Shown: piece by piece, positions 59,479-64,000 of the stretch
Position numbering within the stretch: position 1 is the first letter of the stretch
Layout of the letters: each line of letters opens with the position of its first letter
Origin: Mesorhizobium sp. AR07
Lineage (GTDB): Bacteria; Pseudomonadota; Alphaproteobacteria; Rhizobiales; Rhizobiaceae
Direction: 5' to 3'
Assembly (NCBI RefSeq): GCF_024746815.1
Contig: NZ_CP080525.1
Coordinates: forward strand, 310,001-374,000
Length of the DNA: 64,000 nucleotides
Notes under the pieces: model-generated
Databases searched by the model: none
What the model was told of the DNA's origin: nothing
The model's input: the letters and a program-made list of their open reading frames with translations, nothing else
Made by a program: the position numbers and the translations under genes

Positions 59479-60224
59479 AAGCCTGGCTGCCGGCGCTGCT
59501 GCGGCTTGCCCTTGTGGTGCTGCTCGTCGCCTTCCTCACCAACCCGGGATGGTTCGAGCCGCTGCTGAAGCCGCTGACCGAGAACAATGCGCCGGTGATC
59601 TACAATCAGGGCAGTCTGCTGACGCTGACCTTGCTGCATTTGCGCACCGTGCTGATCGCTACAGTGGCCGCGACCATCGTCGCGGTGGCGCTGGCCATCC
59701 TGGTCACGAGGCCGGCCGGCGCCGAGTTCCTGCCGCTGTCGCGCAGCCTGGTCAATATCGGCCAGACCTTCCCGCCGGTGGCGGTGCTGGCGCTCGCCGT
59801 GCCAGCCGTCGGCTTTGGTGAAAAGCCGACGCTGATCGCGTTGTTTCTCTACGGCCTGCTGCCGATTTTCGAGAACGCCCTGACAGGACTGACGACGCTG
59901 CCGGCCAATGTCATGGAGGCGGCGCGCGGCGCCGGCATGACCGGCTGGCAACGGCTCACCAAGGTCGAATTGCCGCTCAGCGCGCCGATCATTCTCGGCG
60001 GCATCAGGCTGTCGGTTGTCATCGGCCTTGCCACCGCCACCATCGGCTCGACCGTTGCCGCCAAGACGCTTGGCGAGGTGATCATCGCCGGTCTGTTGTC
60101 CAACAACCTCGCCTTCATCCTGCAAGGCGGGCTGATCGTGGCAGCACTCGCCGTGCTGATCTATGACGGGCTGTCGGCGATCGAGCGCTACACGGCGCGA
60201 CGCATGGGCAGGGAGGCAGAGTAG
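59475..60224 (+). CDS. yehW: Osmoprotectant ABC transporter permease (YehW-like)
   Basis: The 249-aa permease has about six hydrophobic segments and the EAA-like loop LPANVMEAARGAGMTGWQRL at about residues 150-170. It is shorter than the first permease, as YehW is relative to YehY. The start overlaps the ATPase stop (ATGA). The last gene of the operon. Confidence 0.9.
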   Translation: MKAWLPALLRLALVVLLVAFLTNPGWFEPLLKPLTENNAPVIYNQGSLLTLTLLHLRTVLIATVAATIVAVALAILVTRPAGAEFLPLSRSLVNIGQTFPPVAVLALAVPAVGFGEKPTLIALFLYGLLPIFENALTGLTTLPANVMEAARGAGMTGWQRLTKVELPLSAPIILGGIRLSVVIGLATATIGSTVAAKTLGEVIIAGLLSNNLAFILQGGLIVAALAVLIYDGLSAIERYTARRMGREAE

Positions 60225-60246
60225 CACACCTTGGGCCAGGACCGAT

Positions 60247-60260
60247 TTCAATCGATCCAA
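60247..60260. promoter_or_regulatory. LacI-type operator-like site upstream of hppA
   Basis: TTCAATCGATCCAA differs in one base from TTGAATCGATCCAA at 31417-31430. It lies about 200 bases before hppA. A chance match is possible. Confidence 0.3.
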
Positions 60261-60462
60261 TAGGGCAATGCCGACGGTGGCGATCTCGTGGCCTATGCCT
60301 TTTGGGCGAAAGCCGGGCAAAAACTGAACAATATCTTGACGTTCGCAGCCCTGTTTCGCATACACCGCTGCGAAGAGGCGGATTCCGTGCGCGGCATCCG
60401 GTCTTTGTCTCAACGGCCCAGGGAGGGGTTCTTTTGGGCCATCAATCGAGGAAAATCCGGCA

Positions 60463-62604
60463 ATGACAATTATTTCCGCCGTCATCGCCTGCGGCCTGCT
60501 TTCAATCCTTTACGCCATTTGGGCGACACGTTCGGTCCTCGCGGCCGATCAGGGCAATGCACGCATGCAGGAAATCTCCGCCGCCATCCGCGAAGGCGCG
60601 CAGGCCTATCTGGCGCGCCAGTACACCACCATCGCCATGGTCGGCGTGGTCGTGCTGCTGCTCGCCTGGTGGTTGCTTTCCATCACCGCCGCGATCGGCT
60701 TCCTGATCGGCGCCGTTCTGTCCGGCGCCGCCGGCTTCATCGGCATGCACGTTTCGGTGCGGGCCAATGTGCGCACCGCGCAGGCGGCGTCCAACAGCCT
60801 CGCCGCCGGTCTCGACATCGCCTTCAAATCGGGCGCCATCACCGGTATGCTGGTCGCTGGCCTGGCGTTGCTCGGCGTGTCGATCTACTACCTCATCCTC
60901 ACCCATTTCATGGGCCTTCAGCCCAATGACCGCATCGTCATCGACTCGCTGGTTTCGCTTGGCTTCGGCGCATCGCTGATCTCGATCTTCGCCCGTCTCG
61001 GCGGCGGTATCTTCACCAAGGGCGCCGACGTCGGCGGCGATCTTGTCGGCAAGGTCGAAGCCGGCATTCCCGAAGATGATCCGCGCAACCCGGCCACCAT
61101 CGCCGACAATGTCGGCGACAATGTCGGCGACTGCGCCGGCATGGCCGCCGACCTGTTCGAAACCTATGCGGTGACCGTCGTCGCCACCATGGTCCTCGGC
61201 GCCATCTTCTTCGGCGGCACCGCTGTCCTCGGCGCCGTGATGCTCTATCCGCTCGCCATCTGCGGCGCCTGCATCCTGACCTCGATCGTCGGCACCTTCT
61301 TCGTCAAGCTCGGCTCCAACGGTTCGATCATGGGCGCTCTCTACAAGGGCCTGATCGTCACCGGTCTCCTGTCCATCGTAGGCCTCGGCGTCGCCACCTC
61401 GGCAACGTTGGGCTGGGGCGAGATCGGCACCGTTGCCGGCATGGCCATCACCGGCAAGAACCTGTTCATCTGCGGCCTGATCGGCCTCGTGGTGACCGGT
61501 CTCATCGTGGTGATCACCGAATACTACACCGGCACCAATAAGCGGCCGGTCAACTCCATCGCCCAGGCGTCGGTGACCGGTCACGGCACCAACGTCATCC
61601 AGGGCCTCGCGGTCTCGCTGGAATCGACGGCACTGCCGGCGATCGTCATCGTCGGCGGCATCATCTCGACCTATCAGCTCGCCGGCCTCTACGGCACGGC
61701 GATCGCGGTCACGACGATGCTTGGCCTTGCCGGCATGATCGTTGCGCTCGACGCCTTCGGCCCGGTCACCGACAATGCCGGCGGTATTGCCGAAATGGCC
61801 GGCCTGCCCAAGGAAGTGCGCCACTCCACCGACGCGCTCGACGCGGTCGGCAACACCACCAAGGCGGTGACCAAGGGCTACGCCATCGGTTCGGCCGGTC
61901 TCGGCGCGCTGGTGCTGTTCGCCGCCTATTCGAACGACCTGAAGTTCTTTGCCGCCAATGGCGACAAGTATCCCTACTTCCAGGGCATGGGTGAAATCTC
62001 CTTCGATCTCTCCAACCCCTACGTCGTCGCCGGCCTGATCTTCGGCGGCCTGATCCCGTATCTGTTCGGCGGTATCGCCATGACGGCTGTCGGCCGTGCG
62101 GCGGGTGCCATCGTCGAGGAGGTGCGCAAGCAGTTCCGCGAGGATCCGGGCATCATGGCCGGCACCTCCAAGCCGAACTATGCGCGTGCGGTCGACCTGC
62201 TGACCAAGGCGGCGATCCGGGAAATGATCATCCCGTCGCTGCTGCCTGTGCTGGCGCCGCTCGTCGTCTATTTCGGCGTGCTGCTGATCTCGGGTTCAAA
62301 GGCGTCCGCCTTTGCCGCCCTCGGCGCCTCGCTGCTCGGCGTCATCGTCAACGGCCTGTTCGTCGCCATCTCGATGACCTCGGGCGGCGGCGCCTGGGAC
62401 AATGCGAAAAAGTCCTTCGAGGACGGCTTTGTCGACAAGGACGGCGTCAAGCATCTCAAGGGTTCCGAAGCGCACAAGGCCTCGGTGACCGGCGACACGG
62501 TCGGCGATCCCTACAAGGACACCGCCGGTCCGGCCGTCAACCCGGCGATCAAGATCACCAACATCGTCGCGCTGCTGCTGCTGGCCGTGCTGGCGCACGG
62601 CTGA
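60463..62604 (+). CDS. hppA: Membrane-bound H+-translocating inorganic pyrophosphatase (K+-independent)
   Basis: HppA couples PPi hydrolysis to proton export across the membrane. The 713-aa protein has about 16 membrane segments and the catalytic loop [20 protein letters not shown], then [19 protein letters not shown]. In GNTTKA the residue at position 467 is Lys, which in characterised enzymes makes activity independent of K+. GAGGAAAA precedes the ATG. A GGCCCA...TGGGCC hairpin lies in the leader (60415-60440). A strong terminator follows. Confidence 0.96.
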   Translation: MTIISAVIACGLLSILYAIWATRSVLAADQGNARMQEISAAIREGAQAYLARQYTTIAMVGVVVLLLAWWLLSITAAIGFLIGAVLSGAAGFIGMHVSVRANVRTAQAASNSLAAGLDIAFKSGAITGMLVAGLALLGVSIYYLILTHFMGLQPNDRIVIDSLVSLGFGASLISIFARLGGGIFTKGADVGGDLVGKVEAGIPEDDPRNPATIADNVGDNVGDCAGMAADLFETYAVTVVATMVLGAIFFGGTAVLGAVMLYPLAICGACILTSIVGTFFVKLGSNGSIMGALYKGLIVTGLLSIVGLGVATSATLGWGEIGTVAGMAITGKNLFICGLIGLVVTGLIVVITEYYTGTNKRPVNSIAQASVTGHGTNVIQGLAVSLESTALPAIVIVGGIISTYQLAGLYGTAIAVTTMLGLAGMIVALDAFGPVTDNAGGIAEMAGLPKEVRHSTDALDAVGNTTKAVTKGYAIGSAGLGALVLFAAYSNDLKFFAANGDKYPYFQGMGEISFDLSNPYVVAGLIFGGLIPYLFGGIAMTAVGRAAGAIVEEVRKQFREDPGIMAGTSKPNYARAVDLLTKAAIREMIIPSLLPVLAPLVVYFGVLLISGSKASAFAALGASLLGVIVNGLFVAISMTSGGGAWDNAKKSFEDGFVDKDGVKHLKGSEAHKASVTGDTVGDPYKDTAGPAVNPAIKITNIVALLLLAVLAHG

Positions 62605-62624
62605 GCAAAGCATTCGCTCGAAAA

Positions 62625-62657
62625 CAAAACCCGCGGGAGCAATCCCGCGGTTTTTTT
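62625..62657 (+). terminator. Rho-independent terminator after hppA
   Basis: The stem CCGCGGGA / TCCCGCGG with loop GCAA is followed by a run of seven T. It lies 25 bases after the hppA stop. Confidence 0.9.
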
Positions 62658-62825
62658 GTCGAAGCGATGACAATTTCGACCGTTCAGCGCTTTTCTCCGC
62701 CCCGGTCCTCGCTGCGTTCGCGCAAGCAATCTCGTCCAGGCCCCGGCTTGCGGTTCGGCAACCGTAGCCCACCCCATTTGCCGGCAAGCGTGCCGCCGGC
62801 CTTGCGTTGACCGATCCCCCACAAC

Positions 62826-62857
62826 AAAAACCCGCAGGATTGCTCCTGCGGGCTTTT
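62826..62857 (-). terminator. Rho-independent terminator after the BamE/OmlA gene
   Basis: The stem CCCGCAGGA / TCCTGCGGG with loop TTGC is flanked by AAAAA on the left (a U-run on minus) and CTTTT on the right. It ends the minus-strand lipoprotein gene. Between this and the hppA terminator (62658-62825) I see nothing. Confidence 0.85.
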
Positions 62858-62904
62858 GGTCGCCTGAGATGGTGCTGTCTTCCTTCGGGAAAACAGTCGG
62901 AAGA

Positions 62905-63420
62905 TCAGGGCGTGCCACCGCCTGGGATTCCTGGGGCCAGCTTGCTGGCGCCATTGATGATCTGGCTGAGGAAGTTCTGGTCCTTGCCGCCGGTCGGCGT
63001 GGTGCGCGAGATGAAGTCGAACACCTTGCCGTCCTTCAAGCCGTAATTGGCGATCTGGGTGACGCGACCGTCGGCGCCGAAATAGACCGCCAGCACATGC
63101 TGGTCAATGAGTCTCGGCTTGTCGAAGGCGACGTAGCGCTTGCGCGTCTGCGAAATGTAATAAAACGCCTCGTTGTCGAACGTCGCCGTGGTTGACGGCG
63201 TTCCCAGAGACAGGATCACCTGCTCGCGGCTGGAGCCGACGGGCACCGAATCGATGGCCTGCTGGTCGATGACATACCCTTGCGTCAGTGTCTCGCTCGG
63301 GTTGAGGTCGCCGATCATCTTGTTGGTGTGGCATGCCGAAAGCGCCGAGACGACGAGCAGCAGCGAGATCGCGCCAGCGGGCCTGGACGAGAAGGTCGAC
63401 TTGAAATTCAGCGCGCGCAA
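62905..63420 (-). CDS. bamE: Outer membrane lipoprotein, BamE/OmlA family
   Basis: The 171-aa protein has a lipoprotein signal (LLLVVSALSAC, lipobox LSAC with Cys30) and a SmpA/OmlA domain: GYVIDQQAIDSVPVGSSREQ, VILSLGTPSTTATFDNEAFYYIS, then FGADGRVTQIANYGL. It should sit at the inner face of the outer membrane in the BAM complex. Three tandem TTG codons follow GGAG. I chose the third, at 63420, by spacing. A terminator lies beyond its stop. Divergent from the cytochrome bc1 chaperone gene. Confidence 0.87.
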   Translation of the reverse strand: MRALNFKSTFSSRPAGAISLLLVVSALSACHTNKMIGDLNPSETLTQGYVIDQQAIDSVPVGSSREQVILSLGTPSTTATFDNEAFYYISQTRKRYVAFDKPRLIDQHVLAVYFGADGRVTQIANYGLKDGKVFDFISRTTPTGGKDQNFLSQIINGASKLAPGIPGGGTP

Positions 63421-63535
63421 CAACAATTCTCCATTACATCGCCGCAACTTGCGCTGGGCCGCAAAACCGGTAAACCAGCTTGCTTGCCGATGCAACAAGG
63501 CCACTTCAACAAACGGTCCCGGGAGACCATCCCCA

Positions 63536-64000
63536 ATGTTCCAGCGCCTTTTTGGCCGCGAACGCCAAGCCAACCGCGCCATCACCGAGGCGCTTTACGC
63601 ACAAATCGTGGCGGCGGCGCGGCAGACCGTGTTTTATTCCCACTGGAATGTGCCCGATACGCCGCTTGGCCGTTTCGAGATGGTGTCGTTGCACATGTTC
63701 CTGTTCCAGCACCGCTTGCGCGGCGAGGACGGTGTGGCGCAAGAGGTCGCCCAGGTGCTGATCGACGAGTTCTTCCTCGATGTCGATCATTCGCTGCGGG
63801 AATTGGGCATTGGCGACGTCGGCGTGCCGAAACGCATGAAAAAGCTGGCAAAGATGTTTTATGGCCGAACCGCCGCCTATGACGACGCGCTGGAGAGGAA
63901 CGACCATGACGGGCTCACCACAGCCCTTGCCCGCAACGTCCGGCCCGACGCCGGCACCTGGCCGGAAGCGGCACTGCTGGCCAGCTATGTCACCGACGCC
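63536..64000 (+). CDS. Ubiquinol-cytochrome c chaperone (CBP3-like), 3' end outside window
   Basis: The gene starts at ATG 63536 with GGGAG upstream and stays open to the last base, so at least 155 residues are present and the C-terminus is missing. It shows RQTVFYSHWNVPDTPLGRFE, HMFLFQHRLRGE, VLIDEFFLDVDHSLRELGIG and VPKRMKKLAKMFYGR, typical of the CBP3/PF03981 family that aids assembly of cytochrome bc1. Divergent from the BamE/OmlA gene, a frequent arrangement in alphaproteobacteria. Confidence 0.88.
   Translation, partial: MFQRLFGRERQANRAITEALYAQIVAAARQTVFYSHWNVPDTPLGRFEMVSLHMFLFQHRLRGEDGVAQEVAQVLIDEFFLDVDHSLRELGIGDVGVPKRMKKLAKMFYGRTAAYDDALERNDHDGLTTALARNVRPDAGTWPEAALLASYVTDA

Noticed and set aside
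58932..60485. 517-aa open frame antisense to the ABC transporter genes
   Set aside because: It runs through two well-supported genes and reads as low-complexity Arg/Gln/His-rich sequence.

Overview
The window looks like core chromosome of a Mesorhizobium-type bacterium (Alphaproteobacteria, Hyphomicrobiales). Evidence for this is the high GC content, the alphaproteobacterial gene content (LdtR/LdtP pair, Bpt leucyltransferase, Mg-type HemB, DUF2066, DUF982, CBP3-type chaperone), the glyA-nrdR-ribD-ribE-ribH-nusB order, and many short palindromic repeats of the kinds scattered through rhizobial genomes. I see no rRNA, tRNA, CRISPR array, prophage or insertion sequence.

Layout. 0.3-8.2 kb: housekeeping block with ppx and rlmE, a DHA2 exporter, guaB, two small membrane proteins and rnd. 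8.3-16.5 kb: accessory block with two MFS transporters, a DeoR regulator, a serine hydrolase, a secreted PEBP protein, LysR and MarR regulators, a short-chain dehydrogenase and a cupin. Its second half is flanked by two direct copies of a 66-bp repeat. 16.8-26.4 kb: aspS, an unknown periplasmic protein, parC, an AI-2E family permease, an EamA transporter, bpt and an RDD protein. 26.6-39.6 kb: accessory block with sthA, an esterase, opgC, a LacI regulator beside two tandem 47-48-aa genes, an MFS/GntR pair, a family 90 glycosyltransferase between inverted repeats, an aldo/keto reductase, ppk2 and a RibD/DHFR-fold reductase. 39.8-56 kb: core again with hemB, DUF2066, a PPOX-family pseudogene, an enoyl-CoA hydratase family enzyme, ldtR-ldtP, a CPA1 antiporter, glyA, nrdR, ribD, ribE, a DUF1778/GNAT toxin-antitoxin pair, ribH, nusB and an MFS gene. 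56-64 kb: an osmF-yehYXW type osmoprotectant ABC transporter, the H+-pumping pyrophosphatase hppA, a BamE/OmlA lipoprotein, and a cytochrome bc1 assembly chaperone cut by the window end.

How genes work together. RibD, RibE and RibH cover much of riboflavin synthesis and sit with nrdR and nusB. LdtR is the expected regulator of the adjacent L,D-transpeptidase. The ABC genes form one importer, coupled by ATGA overlaps. Several regulators sit beside dyads that suggest local control: DeoR (TGCA array), MarR (GGATAAATATCC), GntR (GGATACCA repeats) and LacI (TTGGATCGATTCAA). The most intriguing unit is the LacI gene next to two homologous tiny genes, each with its own copy of the operator-like sequence.
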